A DNA stretch of 64,000 nucleotides from Paenibacillus humicus NBRC 102415 (GTDB lineage: Bacteria; Bacillota; Bacilli; Paenibacillales; Paenibacillaceae), in contig NZ_BIMD01000012.1 of the NCBI RefSeq assembly GCF_004000905.1, positions 58,270-122,269 on the forward strand, in the 5' to 3' direction. Shown piece by piece: positions 29,390 to 38,822 of this stretch. Within the stretch, counting starts at the first letter, position 1, and every line of letters begins with the position of its first letter. A model generated the notes under the pieces. That model had not been told where the DNA came from. It made no database searches and worked only from the letters and a program-made list of their open reading frames with translations. A program made the translations under genes and the position numbers.

Positions 29390-32300
29390 TCAGTTGGTAA
29401 AGGCTTCTTTGACCGCATCGTAGCTGCCTTTTGTACGGGAAGCATAGTCCGGCGCATCCCAAGTGCTCCATGAGAACGTCCGGTAACCCGATGAAGTAAC
29501 GCTTTCCGGAAAATGGTAATCGACATGCTGAGTTTTTTTATCCATGAGGATCAGCGAGCCAACGATGCCATCGGTCATCCTGACGGAAAGGGAGTCTGAA
29601 GCCACACCCATTCCCTTTTTCTTGTCATCGTCCCATACAAGCAGGCTGGAAGGGTCGATGAAGTTGAGCCGTGCCCACGGAATCCGCACATGCAGCGTCT
29701 TTCCGTCCAAATAGAAGTTGCTGCCGCCCGTTTGAAACGCCCCGGGGGTCAAAGCCGACTCGTCCGTATAGACGGCCTCTATTTTCCTTCCCCCTTTGGT
29801 GACATACTCGGAGGACTCCATTCTCTTCATCCGCTCGAAAAGTCCCGTAGACGAGACCGTTGTATAATACGAACCCCGGCTTGCATTGTAACTCGGCATC
29901 ACAAGCAGCTCAGCCTTGTCCTTATTGTCCATTCGGATTTGGAACTCGGCGCCGGACCAGTTCTCGTTGACGTCGGGCGCCAGCATGTACTCGCCTTTTT
30001 TGCGATCGACGGTGTCGAGATAGATCAGCTGCTGCTGCCGATTGAAATCAGGCCATCGGTTGAACTCCGCCTTGATGTGGAAGTAGGACTCGTCCGCCGC
30101 ATAGGCAATGGAATTCAGAGGCCCGGAGCCTCGAAGTGTCATGGAATAATCCGTGAGCGCCTGGGACTCCAAGGCGAGAATGCCGTAATTCTGAGCCGGA
30201 TCCACCGTGTTATGCCAGAGGCTGCCCCGCATGGACGGAACCGCGGCGGCCTGGAAATCCCCGCTGCCTGTGCCCCATTCATCTGCCCATTCATAGAGCA
30301 GCCCCCCAGCGGCTCCGCTGTCCCGGATCAAGCGGATGAGAGAGGCAAGCCCCTCCCCTTGCCCGGCCTCCGTCATCCCCCTTCCTGTAGACAGACCGAA
30401 TTCACTGATCAGAACCGGATGCTCGCTGCGGGTGATCAACTCGCTGACATAGGTTCCGTATTCTCGGTAAGACGGCTTCCCGGCCGAGTCCCTTGCCTGG
30501 AACGCAGGCTTGTCCGGAAAGACGTTGTATGCGCTGAAGATGCCGCCAGCCGCTTTGGAAGTCGGCATCAAGCGATCGAAATCTACTGTTGGCCGATCGG
30601 CTTCGCCTGCCTTCTTGTACCCCCTCTGGTACACCGACTCAATCTCGGGAATGCCTACCATTCCGGCAGCATGCTGCATCCCGTACTTGGTCTGCTCATA
30701 GGCGTAGGTTTTTTCTAGAAGCGACGCAAGTGCATTCTCGGTTGGAGTGCCCTTGCCGCCAGTCGTCACATAGTCGCCGTCGAAGGCAAAGAAAGCATTC
30801 CCGTCATCCGTTGCCTGCACGTTCTCCGCACTTAATTCCGGATCCATCAAGTATCCCAGCACATAGCCGGACACATCATTGGCATACAGCTCGGTTCCCT
30901 TGCCATCCGCTTGCTTGATTTCGGCATGGCCATGCATTGCGTCAATCACCGTTTCGGTTTGTTGGGCGAACGCCGCCCGGTAATCCGCATCCAGGTAATT
31001 GCCGCCGCGAGGCTTTGCATCCACGGCTATGTTTTGCATGAGGTACAGCATTCGGTCAGGATGGTCATGATTGTATATATCCAGCGCGCGATAGAATGCC
31101 GATGGCATCAAGGTGTATACCCGAATCGTATTGGCGTTCATGCCTGCGATTTTGGAGAGCCAATCCGCATAGAAGGCAGGATCGTCCGGCAGCTCGCCTT
31201 TGTCGTAGCCCGGAATGCTTGCCCCGATGTCGACGCCGTTCACATAGAGCTGCTGCCTGCTCCCGTTCTTATAGACGGAGAACTGCTTTCCGTCCAGTAA
31301 AGGCAGATGCGCCCGTTGTTCCTCGCCAAGAGCTTCGATTTTTTCTGCAGGCTTGGTATCCTTCAGCACTTTCGACATGAATGGCACATAAAAATGCCAA
31401 TAGAAATAGCTTAGATCCCCTTCGCTCTTGACGCTGAAATACCGGTAAAGCGTGGAAGCGCCGATAAAGGAATTGATTTTGGAAGGGCCGCGATAGTCGG
31501 TGAAATCTCCGGCGAGATAGAAAGCGCGCTTGCCTCCGGCAGAATGAGAAACAATGGCAGGAAACCGGCCATCGAGACCAAACGGCTTCAGCTGGTTTTG
31601 TCCTTCATCCGTAAGATTCAGCTTGTACCATGCGATGACAGATGCGTCCTCGGCGGGCTCCACGATCTCGAACCAGTTGTAGAAATCCACCTTCTGGGCG
31701 CCGTAATCGCCTTGATGCTCCTCATCCATAGACAGCTGGACGGAGCTTCCCGTAAATCCGGCATCGCGCTGCAGGACAACGATTCGGCTGTTGCCCGCGA
31801 TGACAATGCCCGCTCCCGACAAACTCCATTTTTTGCCGTATTGCTGTTCGTAGGTAGCACGAATCCAGTTGGGCACATCGGCGGTTGACGTCAGGTCCGA
31901 GAAGAACTTTCCTGCCAAGCCGGTAAAGGCGACGCCGAAGATGGACTGAAGCTCCTTGGATACCGACGGCGAGGTCGGATCGCCCGCAATATTGTACTCT
32001 CCGATTACGGTTGCGCCCTTGGCGTAACTTGTAGCAATGAAACCGACTTCTTCTTTGGTCAAACCCGAAATTCCGGCTGCCTCGACACCTTCGGCCCTTG
32101 AATTTCCTGTGCCGTAAGTATCCGAGATGAAGATGGCGTCGGGAATCCGGTCCAGCTTTTGAAGCGGCTTGTTCACCAGCTTCCCTCCGGACATGAAATT
32201 CCCGTAATAATCCGTGCGGAAACCATAAGCCTTCCCGGTTTCGGGCTTCCGCATTTTCAAATGGTCCATCAGCCAGAACAAGCCGCGCTGCTTGCTGTAA

Positions 32301-32472
32301 TCGAGCTGCTTCACGTTGCCGGATGCTTTCGTTTCGACAGGAAAGGTTTTGTTGAGCACGACGATGTCGAGATCCTTCGATGGCGCAGCGAGCCACAGTG
32401 CGAACGGCGCTCCCAAAGCAACGAGCAGCAGAAGGAGCAGAAGGTACCGCGCTTTGATTTTTTTAGTTTCAT
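29390..32472 (-). CDS. Large surface TIM-barrel (glycoside hydrolase clan A-like) protein, N-terminal frameshift
   Basis: About 1027 residues if repaired. ATG 32472 overlaps the stop of the upstream gene (AAAAATGA) and gives MKLKK, but an A7 run (32458-32464) leaves the frame; one extra A would join IKARYLLLLLLLVALG, a perfect membrane anchor, to the long frame. As read, only a TTG at 32416 could start it. The first ~380 residues are an unrecognised domain; then a TIM barrel related to the upstream gene (GMNANTIRVYTLMPSAFY, LISEFGLSTGRG with the likely catalytic Glu) and a C-terminal beta-sandwich. The exopolysaccharide operon context suggests polymer modification or cleavage. Confidence 0.75.
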
Positions 32473-34676
32473 TTTTCCGTCAAACCCTCATTTTCCGGCA
32501 ATGCCGCAAATCCCTTTTGGAGAATATAGTAGGATGGCTTCAGGCGCTCGTGATAGGACGGCTGGTCCCACTCCGCCCAAGCATACGGCTCCATGGCCAC
32601 AGGCTGCTTGGAGGCTGCGCCCGAGTCGCCGGCCAGCTTCTTGATGCCGATATTGAACCCCTCTGTCTTGATCGGGGATATTTTGCCGCGGGTGCGCATA
32701 TCGTCGATGATCATTTTTTTGGAAGGATCCATCACATTCAGCAGCTGCCATGGAATCCGGATTTCCAGCTGTCCCTCCGAGTAGTAGAAATCGCTCAGCG
32801 AGTAGTAGTCCGGGCTTTTGGGGTTCGCATTTCCGTAAGTCAGCTGCCCCGTCTCGTAACCGGTGAAAGGAATCACGGCATTCCCGGGCGGAATGACGAC
32901 TCTCTTGTTCAGAGCGAGCCGGATCGGGTTGAACAGGCCCGAATTCTTGCGGCTGGCATCCGGATGATCCTCGATTAAACTGGTCTGCACCGCGTAGCGG
33001 AAAAGATAATTGTCATAATAGGGATCAACGAGAAGGCGGGAGTCGTTTTTCCCATGTATTTTCAATACAAAGTCAGCTTGCCTGCCGAAGCTGATTCCAT
33101 AGGCCGAGAAGCGGTCGCTGCCCTGACCTTCGATGCTGTCGATGGGAAGAAGCAGCGTATCCTTGTCAAAATCATAATTCCGGGCATCGATTCTGAAGTA
33201 TACATACGCCTCGTCGCTCTTCACGTACAACTTCGTTTCCTCATCATCATACAGGGGAGCGTCCCCGGCCCAGTCATCGACCTGGCCGTCCACGGAACGG
33301 ATGGTCTCGCCATTGCCGGGGTCGAAAGCAAGCAGGCCGAAATGCTGCTCGTTCGTCTGAGGATTCGACCAGTAGGGACGGGAGTCCGGTAAATCGAGAT
33401 CATTATTGTTCCAGGTCCGCTTGAACCACTCGTCCTGCCACGCGAAGACCAGACCTCCGGCGAGGTTGGCCGCATGGATGTCATTGATCATATGAACGAG
33501 CATATCTCCCTGGGTCTTCTCGTCGATGAATCCCTGATTGAAGCCTGTAACCCTGTTTTCATGAGCCTTTCCCCTAGACGCCGGGATGCCGAATTCGGAT
33601 ACCACAATGGGCATGGTATGGATTTTCTTGATATCCTCCAGATAGGCAAGGTAGGGATCCGGCTTTCCGTCCAGCCCCTTGTAGTTGATGTAGTCGGTCT
33701 GGAAGCTGAAGGTATCCGGGTAATAAGGATAGACATGATAGGATGCGAACATGCCGGGCTTGAAGCTTTCATGTCCTTTGACATGCTCCACGTTCACAGA
33801 CACGAGATCTTCGTTCTTGTAAGGTTCGTTGGGGTGTTTGAGCGGATCGGTCGTGACCCAATTGGAAAAGGCGAGGGCTCTTTGCATCTTGTATTTCTCG
33901 GATTCATAACCGATGATCTTATCGCCCACTTCGGCCAGGAAGGCCTCGAAGGGTGAAGCTTGTTCGGTATAGAGATATTTGCCGTTGTATTCGCTGCGGG
34001 CGGGATTGTTTTCATTGGTTCCGACGACAAAGGAAGGCTCCCATTCGATTCCGAGAATCCAGCCGATGACATAACGCGACACATCCGAGGTATACGTGCC
34101 GTCCGCATGCCCTTTGTTGACGGGCAGGTATCGGTCTCCATGAATGATGTCGACGATTTCCTTGCCGCTCTCGACGACATCATTCAGTATCTTATCCTTT
34201 TCACCGAACGCATCCTCTATCGTCAACACATCATTTTCGTTCACCCATACGCCATGGATCACATAGATCGGCTGCTTGCCGTCCTTTTCCCGCTGTTCAT
34301 TGAAATCGAGCAAGGCATTGTAAAACTGCGGGCGCTGAATCGTGTAGACCCGGATGGCATTGGCGTTCATTTCCGCTATGTACTTGAACCACCGAAAGTA
34401 CTCCTCGTAAGTGATGGCGACTTCTCCGGGAAAAGCCCCTGGTTTTCCGGCGCCAAGGTTAACGCCTTTGATGAACATCCTGCTCCACTTCTGTCCGTCA
34501 TGGACATAAAACGAAGCCGAATCCGTCTTGCTGACAAAACTTAAACCGCCCTCCTGTTGGAAAGCGGTTTCAGAACTCTCCTTCTTGGGAGAGAGTGAAT
34601 ATTGATAAACGATTACGGCCCCTAGAACGACAAAAATCGCCAAAAATCCGGTTAATATCTTCATTTTTCCAGTCAT
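32469..34676 (-). CDS. Surface TIM-barrel (glycoside hydrolase-like) protein
   Basis: 735 residues with an N-terminal membrane anchor (about 6-26). A TIM barrel follows (about 55-460): MNANAIRVYTIQRPQFYNAL, YVIGWILGIEWEPSF and PIVVSEFGIPASRG, the last holding the glutamate expected at strand 7 of clan A hydrolases. A beta-sandwich resembling a carbohydrate-binding module follows (VDGQVDDWAGDAPLYDDEET onward). It is a paralogue of the next gene. GGAGG lies 7 bases before the ATG and a sigma-A promoter just upstream. First gene of the GT2 operon. Whether it cleaves, transfers or only binds sugar is open. Confidence 0.85.
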   Translation of the reverse strand: MTGKMKILTGFLAIFVVLGAVIVYQYSLSPKKESSETAFQQEGGLSFVSKTDSASFYVHDGQKWSRMFIKGVNLGAGKPGAFPGEVAITYEEYFRWFKYIAEMNANAIRVYTIQRPQFYNALLDFNEQREKDGKQPIYVIHGVWVNENDVLTIEDAFGEKDKILNDVVESGKEIVDIIHGDRYLPVNKGHADGTYTSDVSRYVIGWILGIEWEPSFVVGTNENNPARSEYNGKYLYTEQASPFEAFLAEVGDKIIGYESEKYKMQRALAFSNWVTTDPLKHPNEPYKNEDLVSVNVEHVKGHESFKPGMFASYHVYPYYPDTFSFQTDYINYKGLDGKPDPYLAYLEDIKKIHTMPIVVSEFGIPASRGKAHENRVTGFNQGFIDEKTQGDMLVHMINDIHAANLAGGLVFAWQDEWFKRTWNNNDLDLPDSRPYWSNPQTNEQHFGLLAFDPGNGETIRSVDGQVDDWAGDAPLYDDEETKLYVKSDEAYVYFRIDARNYDFDKDTLLLPIDSIEGQGSDRFSAYGISFGRQADFVLKIHGKNDSRLLVDPYYDNYLFRYAVQTSLIEDHPDASRKNSGLFNPIRLALNKRVVIPPGNAVIPFTGYETGQLTYGNANPKSPDYYSLSDFYYSEGQLEIRIPWQLLNVMDPSKKMIIDDMRTRGKISPIKTEGFNIGIKKLAGDSGAASKQPVAMEPYAWAEWDQPSYHERLKPSYYILQKGFAALPENEGLTEK

Positions 34677-34696
34677 GTCATAACCTCCTTTGCCAT

Positions 34697-34724
34697 TCTA
34701 TAGGCAGTTTCACCCATATGTCAA
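34697..34724 (-). promoter_or_regulatory. Sigma-A promoter of the polysaccharide operon
   Basis: TTGACA (34724-34719) and TATAGA (34702-34697) are separated by 16 bases. The predicted start site leaves only a very short leader before GGAGG at 34683-34688. Confidence 0.75.
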
Positions 34725-34746
34725 CGCAATTCCCAGTAAATTGGTC

Positions 34747-34788
34747 CCATATAAAAAGCGAGCTTCCGGAGGAATTCCGGAGCCCGCT
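34747..34788 (-). terminator. Terminator of the TIM-barrel lipoprotein gene
   Basis: On the minus strand AAGCGGGCTCCGG pairs with CCGGAAGCTCGCTT (one bulge) and TTTTTA follows. It separates the riboswitch-controlled gene from the operon promoter. Confidence 0.8.
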
Positions 34789-34799
34789 TGAAGGAAGAG

Positions 34800-35693
34800 T
34801 TAGGTCATTTTCATCCAGCTGTCGTAGTGATGAATGGCTATGCCTTCAAAAGCAGAATTGGATTTGTATCGTTGGTACACCTGATCAAGCTGCTCATACA
34901 TATATTCCTTTTTCTTTGCATAAAAGGTCACGAAGCTGTAATCGGGAGCCAGCTTGCCGGTCTCGACGGCAACCGACCCTCTTACCTGATATTTCTCGAA
35001 CAGCTTCATCTGCGCTGCCGATACCGACAGGATGCTTTCGTCTCCGGCGGCCTTGTCACGGTAAGCCATGATCGTGATGAATTTCACTTGCTTGCAGAGC
35101 CACTCGGCAAGCAACCCGGCTCCATACTTATTGTCATATTTGACGCCATGGAACCAAAAGGGAATATCGATTCCGAGCTCCAGCTGATTTCGATCGGCCC
35201 ATTCCTGAAACGACCGCATCATGGTCTGATAGTTCTCGATGTACCGATTGGCGTTCTGCTCGTACCCTTCGGATTCATAAGGCTCGACATCGAGATGGAT
35301 TCCGCCGAACCTCTCCTTGTCGGAGGCTGACTGCTGATAGCCTTGAAGCCAAGTCAGAAATGTCTGTTGAAGGGCGGATCCTCCGGCCTCGACCCACTCG
35401 GGAGCTCCGTCCAGAGCGTGAACGCGAATCCCGCGCTGGGAGGCTTTTCGGATGAAATCCTTGTAGCAGCCGGGCTCAATGGCGGGATTGATCTGCAGAT
35501 GCAGCAGATTCACTCCATTGGCAGCCAAGTCCTCGATGATAACATCCGTCTGAGAGACGATTTTTGAAGTATCCCACAGCCAAGTGGATAGGGTCGGAGC
35601 TTTCGTGAAAGCATGGCTCGCTTTGGCATCTGCGACTCCGGAACAAGCGAGAAGAAGCAAGGAAAGAATGCAGATCAATGAAGTTAATTTCAT
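34800..35693 (-). CDS. TIM-barrel lipoprotein under c-di-GMP riboswitch control
   Basis: About 297 residues. The start at 35693 follows GGGGGA; a hydrophobic stretch then reaches the lipobox LLLAC (cysteine near 17), so the protein is lipid-anchored on the outer face. The body is a TIM barrel with IHLDVEPYESEGYEQ (about 140), a DxE pair like that of GH18-type enzymes, and FITIMAYRDKAAGDE near strand 6. It may act on polysaccharide made by the neighbouring operon; no known family is certain. The leader carries a GEMM-I riboswitch and two terminators, so c-di-GMP should set its expression. Confidence 0.8.
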   Translation of the reverse strand: MKLTSLICILSLLLLACSGVADAKASHAFTKAPTLSTWLWDTSKIVSQTDVIIEDLAANGVNLLHLQINPAIEPGCYKDFIRKASQRGIRVHALDGAPEWVEAGGSALQQTFLTWLQGYQQSASDKERFGGIHLDVEPYESEGYEQNANRYIENYQTMMRSFQEWADRNQLELGIDIPFWFHGVKYDNKYGAGLLAEWLCKQVKFITIMAYRDKAAGDESILSVSAAQMKLFEKYQVRGSVAVETGKLAPDYSFVTFYAKKKEYMYEQLDQVYQRYKSNSAFEGIAIHHYDSWMKMT

Positions 35694-35734
35694 CACGGTA
35701 TCCCCCGCCTGCAACGGCTTCAGCGGCCCGGAAA

Positions 35735-35768
35735 TAAAAAACAGTCCGGGAAAGCAACCCGAACTGTG
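35735..35768 (-). terminator. Second leader terminator of the lipoprotein gene
   Basis: On the minus strand ACAGTTCGGG pairs with CCCGGACTGT (one G-U pair) and six T residues follow. It lies between the riboswitch and the coding region. Confidence 0.75.
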
Positions 35769-35780
35769 TAGGATACACAT

Positions 35781-35815
35781 AAAAAATAAGAAGAAGGGAA
35801 CCTTCTTATTTCTTT
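35781..35815 (-). terminator. First leader terminator, expression platform of the riboswitch
   Basis: Directly after the aptamer on the minus strand, AATAAGAAGG can pair with the CTTCTTCTTATT arm and TTTTTT follows. Confidence 0.65.
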
Positions 35816-35818
35816 CTT

Positions 35819-35905
35819 CGTTCGGCAACTGGCTGCCATAGGCTCTCGCCCTTAGGCCCTCTAGTTTTGCGTCCCTGCCTTTCCGACAGGTTTGCCATTA
35901 TCGTG
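35819..35905 (-). ncRNA. Cyclic di-GMP-I (GEMM) riboswitch
   Basis: Read on the minus strand, all hallmarks of the GEMM-I aptamer appear in order: GGCAAACC (35896-35889), a stem capped by a GGAAA loop, GGGACGCAAA, then CTAA, a second stem, and ATGGCAGCC followed by TTGCC, which pairs with the opening GGCAA. The aptamer binds cyclic di-GMP, the second messenger of sessile growth. Two intrinsic terminators follow before the lipoprotein start codon. Whether binding raises or lowers expression cannot be settled by eye. Confidence 0.88.
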
Positions 35906-36002
35906 AAGCACATCAGTAATAATGAAATCATAATCCATGAACCGCTAAAAGTCCAACCTTATCCATTCAGAGCCCTTCCCAGCAGACACGGCTAAAAACG
36001 CT

Positions 36003-37307
36003 CTACGAAGCTTCCTGGGCTTCCTGGTATGCGGCCGGAGCAGCTTCGCGCTGGCGCCGCGACATCATGATGTTGAGGATGATCGCGGTCAGCGATCCCG
36101 TGACGATGCCGCTCTGCAGCAGCATGGACGCTTCCGACGGAAGCTGGCCGAACATCGCCGGCACGGTGGCGGAACCGAGGCCGACGGCGAGGCTGCATGC
36201 CACGATCATCAGATTGCCTTCCTTGCGCAGGTCGACTTCCGAGAGAATGCCCATGCCGGAAGCGGCGACGGAGCCGAACATGACGATCATGGCGCCGCCC
36301 AGCACGGCGCTGGGCACGACGGTCGTCAGCGCCGCGAGCTTCGGCAGCAGGCCGAGCAGCACCATGATGGCGCCGGCAGCGACGATGACGCTCCGCTTCT
36401 TGACCTTCGTCAGCGCAATGAGCCCGACATTTTGGGAGAAGGCCGTATAAGGGAAGGCGTTGAAGATGCCTCCCAGCATGATCGCAGCTCCCTCCGAGCG
36501 GAGGCCGTTCACGATCTGCTTCTCGTCGACCTGCTGGTCGGTCGTCTTGCCGACAGCGAGGTATACGCCGGTCGATTCCACCATGCTGACGATATTGACG
36601 AGGATCATCGTCACGACGGCGACGAGGCTCACATGCGGAGCGCCGAAGTAGAACGGCTGCGCGATGCTGAACCACGAAGCGTCCCAGACGCCGGAGAAGC
36701 TGACCATGCCCATCGCATACGCGGCTGCTGTGCCTGCGGCAAGGCCCACGAGCACCGCGATGGCTCGCATGAAGCCTTTGGCGAAGCGGCTGACGACCAG
36801 AATGACGACGAGGGTGAGCAGCGCCAGCAGCAGATTGCGCGGAGCGCCGAAGTCAGCCGCTCCTTGACCGCCGGCGGCGTTGTTCATCGCGACCGGGATG
36901 AGCGAAAGCCCGATAATCGTGACGACCGATCCGGTGACGACGGTCGGGAAGAAACGCAGCAGCTTGCCGTACAGAGGTGCGGCCAGAAGAACGAACAAGC
37001 CGGACAGGATGATGGCTCCGTATACGGTCGCAAGGCCGTATTCCTTGCCGATGACGATCATCGGCCCGACCGCCGTGAACGTGCAGCCGAGCACGACCGG
37101 GAGGCCGCTGCCGAAGAAGCGCGTTTTCATGACCTGCAAAAGAGTGGCGAGGCCGCAGGTGAACAGGTCGGCGGCGATCAGATACGCGATCTTGGTCGGC
37201 GTGAGCCCGAGCTCTCCTCCGACGACCAGAGGAACGACGACGGCGCCCGCATACATGGCGAGCACATGCTGAAGGCCGAGCGTGACGGTTTTGCGGCGGC
37301 TCAGCAT
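36003..37307 (-). CDS. pbuX: Xanthine permease
   Basis: A 434-residue NCS2-family (nucleobase-ascorbate) transporter with 14 helices that imports xanthine by proton symport. LQHVLAMYAGAVVVPLVVGG at the N-terminus, the substrate-site stretch QNVGLIALTKVKKRSV (about 265-280) and the C-terminal helices match the family. It overlaps xpt by 7 bases, so the two are one operon under the guanine riboswitch. Confidence 0.95.
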   Translation of the reverse strand: MLSRRKTVTLGLQHVLAMYAGAVVVPLVVGGELGLTPTKIAYLIAADLFTCGLATLLQVMKTRFFGSGLPVVLGCTFTAVGPMIVIGKEYGLATVYGAIILSGLFVLLAAPLYGKLLRFFPTVVTGSVVTIIGLSLIPVAMNNAAGGQGAADFGAPRNLLLALLTLVVILVVSRFAKGFMRAIAVLVGLAAGTAAAYAMGMVSFSGVWDASWFSIAQPFYFGAPHVSLVAVVTMILVNIVSMVESTGVYLAVGKTTDQQVDEKQIVNGLRSEGAAIMLGGIFNAFPYTAFSQNVGLIALTKVKKRSVIVAAGAIMVLLGLLPKLAALTTVVPSAVLGGAMIVMFGSVAASGMGILSEVDLRKEGNLMIVACSLAVGLGSATVPAMFGQLPSEASMLLQSGIVTGSLTAIILNIMMSRRQREAAPAAYQEAQEAS

Positions 37308-37930
37308 CCGGCCCCGTCCATTTCGGCGGCGCCGGCCGCAGCAGGCTCGGCTTCAAGTTCGCTGACATACGTGACTCGTCCGGGCGCCATCGAGGCGATC
37401 CGGGCCAGGGAATGCACCTCGACTCCGCGCTCCTCCAGCAGGCCGCGCCCTTCCTGGAAGCTCTTCTCGATGACGCAGCCCACGCCGCACAACCGAGCGC
37501 CAGACTGCTTGACGATATCGACGAGGCCGACAAGCGCCGCTCCGGTAGCAAGGAAATCGTCTACGATCAGGACGCGCTCTTCCGGTCCGAGATAGTTCTG
37601 GGAAATACTGACCTGATACGTCTCCTGGCGAGTGAAGGAATGGACCTGAGCCGTGTACAGGTTCTCGGTGAGCGTGACTGCTTTTTTCTTCTTGGCGTAA
37701 ACGAAAGGCACTCCCAGCGCGATGCCCGCCGCCATAGCGAACTGGATGCCGCTCGCCTCGATCGTCAGCACCTTCGTAATTCCCCGATCCGCAAACATTC
37801 GCGCGAACTCGCGTCCGATCTCCAGCGCCAGCTCCGTATCGACCTGATGGTTCAGGAACGAGTCCACCTTAAGCACCTTGTCCGAGAGGATTTGACCTTC
37901 CCGGCGAATGCGTTCTTCCAGCTGTTTCAT
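37301..37930 (-). CDS. xpt: Xanthine phosphoribosyltransferase
   Basis: A 209-residue purine-salvage enzyme converting xanthine and PRPP to XMP in the cytosol. The PRPP-binding motif RVLIVDDFLATGAALVG (about 119-135) and the base-specificity region FVYAKKKKAVTLTENLY (about 76-92) are typical of Xpt. The C-terminal 15 residues are a low-complexity Ala/Glu tail beyond the usual length. First gene of the xpt-pbuX operon. Confidence 0.96.
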   Translation of the reverse strand: MKQLEERIRREGQILSDKVLKVDSFLNHQVDTELALEIGREFARMFADRGITKVLTIEASGIQFAMAAGIALGVPFVYAKKKKAVTLTENLYTAQVHSFTRQETYQVSISQNYLGPEERVLIVDDFLATGAALVGLVDIVKQSGARLCGVGCVIEKSFQEGRGLLEERGVEVHSLARIASMAPGRVTYVSELEAEPAAAGAAEMDGAGC

Positions 37931-37974
37931 CGTTGTTCAGCGCCCCTTTTCCTGTTGTCCGGCCTCTTGGGAAA

Positions 37975-38022
37975 AACAAAAAACAGACCCCACTGAGCTG
38001 GTACCCTCAAGTGAGATCTGCC
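37975..38022 (-). terminator. Riboswitch-controlled terminator upstream of xpt
   Basis: On the minus strand CAGATCTCACTTGAG pairs with CTCAGTGGGGTCTG, followed by TTTTTTG. It is the expression platform of the guanine riboswitch. Confidence 0.8.
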
Positions 38023-38101
38023 TGATAAGACAAGTCATTGATACGCCTCATGCTCGTCCGGCGCCAAGCTGCGCGCAGACGGAACCAAAAAAGGCGTTCT
38101 C

Positions 38102-38177
38102 ACTCATAGTCGGACGATTGCATTGGTCATCCGGTAGAAACTTATGGGCCATATCCCCATGATTATACGAGTTATGA
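38102..38177 (-). ncRNA. Guanine-class purine riboswitch
   Basis: The minus strand shows CATAACTCGTATAATC, GGATATGG, AAGTTTCTACCGG and GTCCGACTATGAG, the conserved core of the purine aptamer, with the C in GACTATG that selects guanine or hypoxanthine. Ligand binding should allow the terminator to form and switch off xpt-pbuX. Confidence 0.95.
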
Positions 38178-38201
38178 AATTGCGTTCGTTGTTATTTTGT
38201 T

Positions 38202-38230
38202 ATCCTACACGGTTACACGAATGCTGGCAA
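38202..38230 (-). promoter_or_regulatory. Sigma-A promoter of xpt-pbuX
   Basis: TTGCCA (38230-38225) and TAGGAT (38207-38202) are 17 bases apart, about 25 bases before the aptamer begins. Confidence 0.65.
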
Positions 38231-38252
38231 GAGTAAAATCTGACAAGATCCG

Positions 38253-38822
38253 TCATGTCTCCATTCCCGCCCGGCCTGACTTCTCCTGCACCCGCATGAG
38301 CACAAGACCGCTGGCGAACAATAGGACGGAGCCGAAGTAGAAGATGAGATCCAGCGTGAAATAATCGACGAGGAATCCCCCGGCGATGACCGCCAGCCCC
38401 GAGAACAGCGACAAGCCCATATGGTAGCGTCCGATCTGCTCCCCGCGCCGTCCTTCCTCCGTTAGATCCGCGAGCAGGGCTTTTTCGCATGTCCGCTGCA
38501 TCGCTCCGAACACCCCCATCGCCACCTGCAGCGCATAGACCTGCCAAATGCTGGTGACGAGCGGGAACAGCAGGAAGAGAGCCGCCATTCCCCAGGAGCC
38601 GAGCAGGAGGAATGGCTTGCGGCCGAACCGGTCGGAGGACCGGCCGAAATAACCGTTCAGATAAGCCGAGCAGATCGTGAACAAGCCGTAGGCGATGCCG
38701 TATTGGGTAAAGTCGCCGCCTATTTCCTTGATGCTGATCAGATAGAAAGGAAACACGATGCCCGAACCGAGCGTCATGACGTTCTGTGAAAGCATCACAT
38801 ACCGCATCGCGACGGCTTTCAT
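38253..38822 (-). CDS. Half-length MFS protein
   Basis: 189 residues, about six helices, corresponding to the N-terminal half of an MFS carrier. The motif A after helix 2 is complete (GRSSDRFGRKPF). The protein ends cleanly after helix 6 with a charged tail (VQEKSGRAGMET) and a TGA; no second half follows, as the next sequence is the xpt promoter. Its ATG overlaps the stop of the FAD oxidase gene (ATGA), so it is translated with it. It could be a natural half-transporter that dimerises or the remnant of a truncated gene. Confidence 0.75.
   Translation of the reverse strand: MKAVAMRYVMLSQNVMTLGSGIVFPFYLISIKEIGGDFTQYGIAYGLFTICSAYLNGYFGRSSDRFGRKPFLLLGSWGMAALFLLFPLVTSIWQVYALQVAMGVFGAMQRTCEKALLADLTEEGRRGEQIGRYHMGLSLFSGLAVIAGGFLVDYFTLDLIFYFGSVLLFASGLVLMRVQEKSGRAGMET

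Noticed and set aside
35819..35905. Another riboswitch class for the lipoprotein leader
   Set aside because: The order GGCAAACC, GGGACGCAAA, CTAA, ATGGCAGCC fits GEMM-I in every conserved block, and other classes do not.
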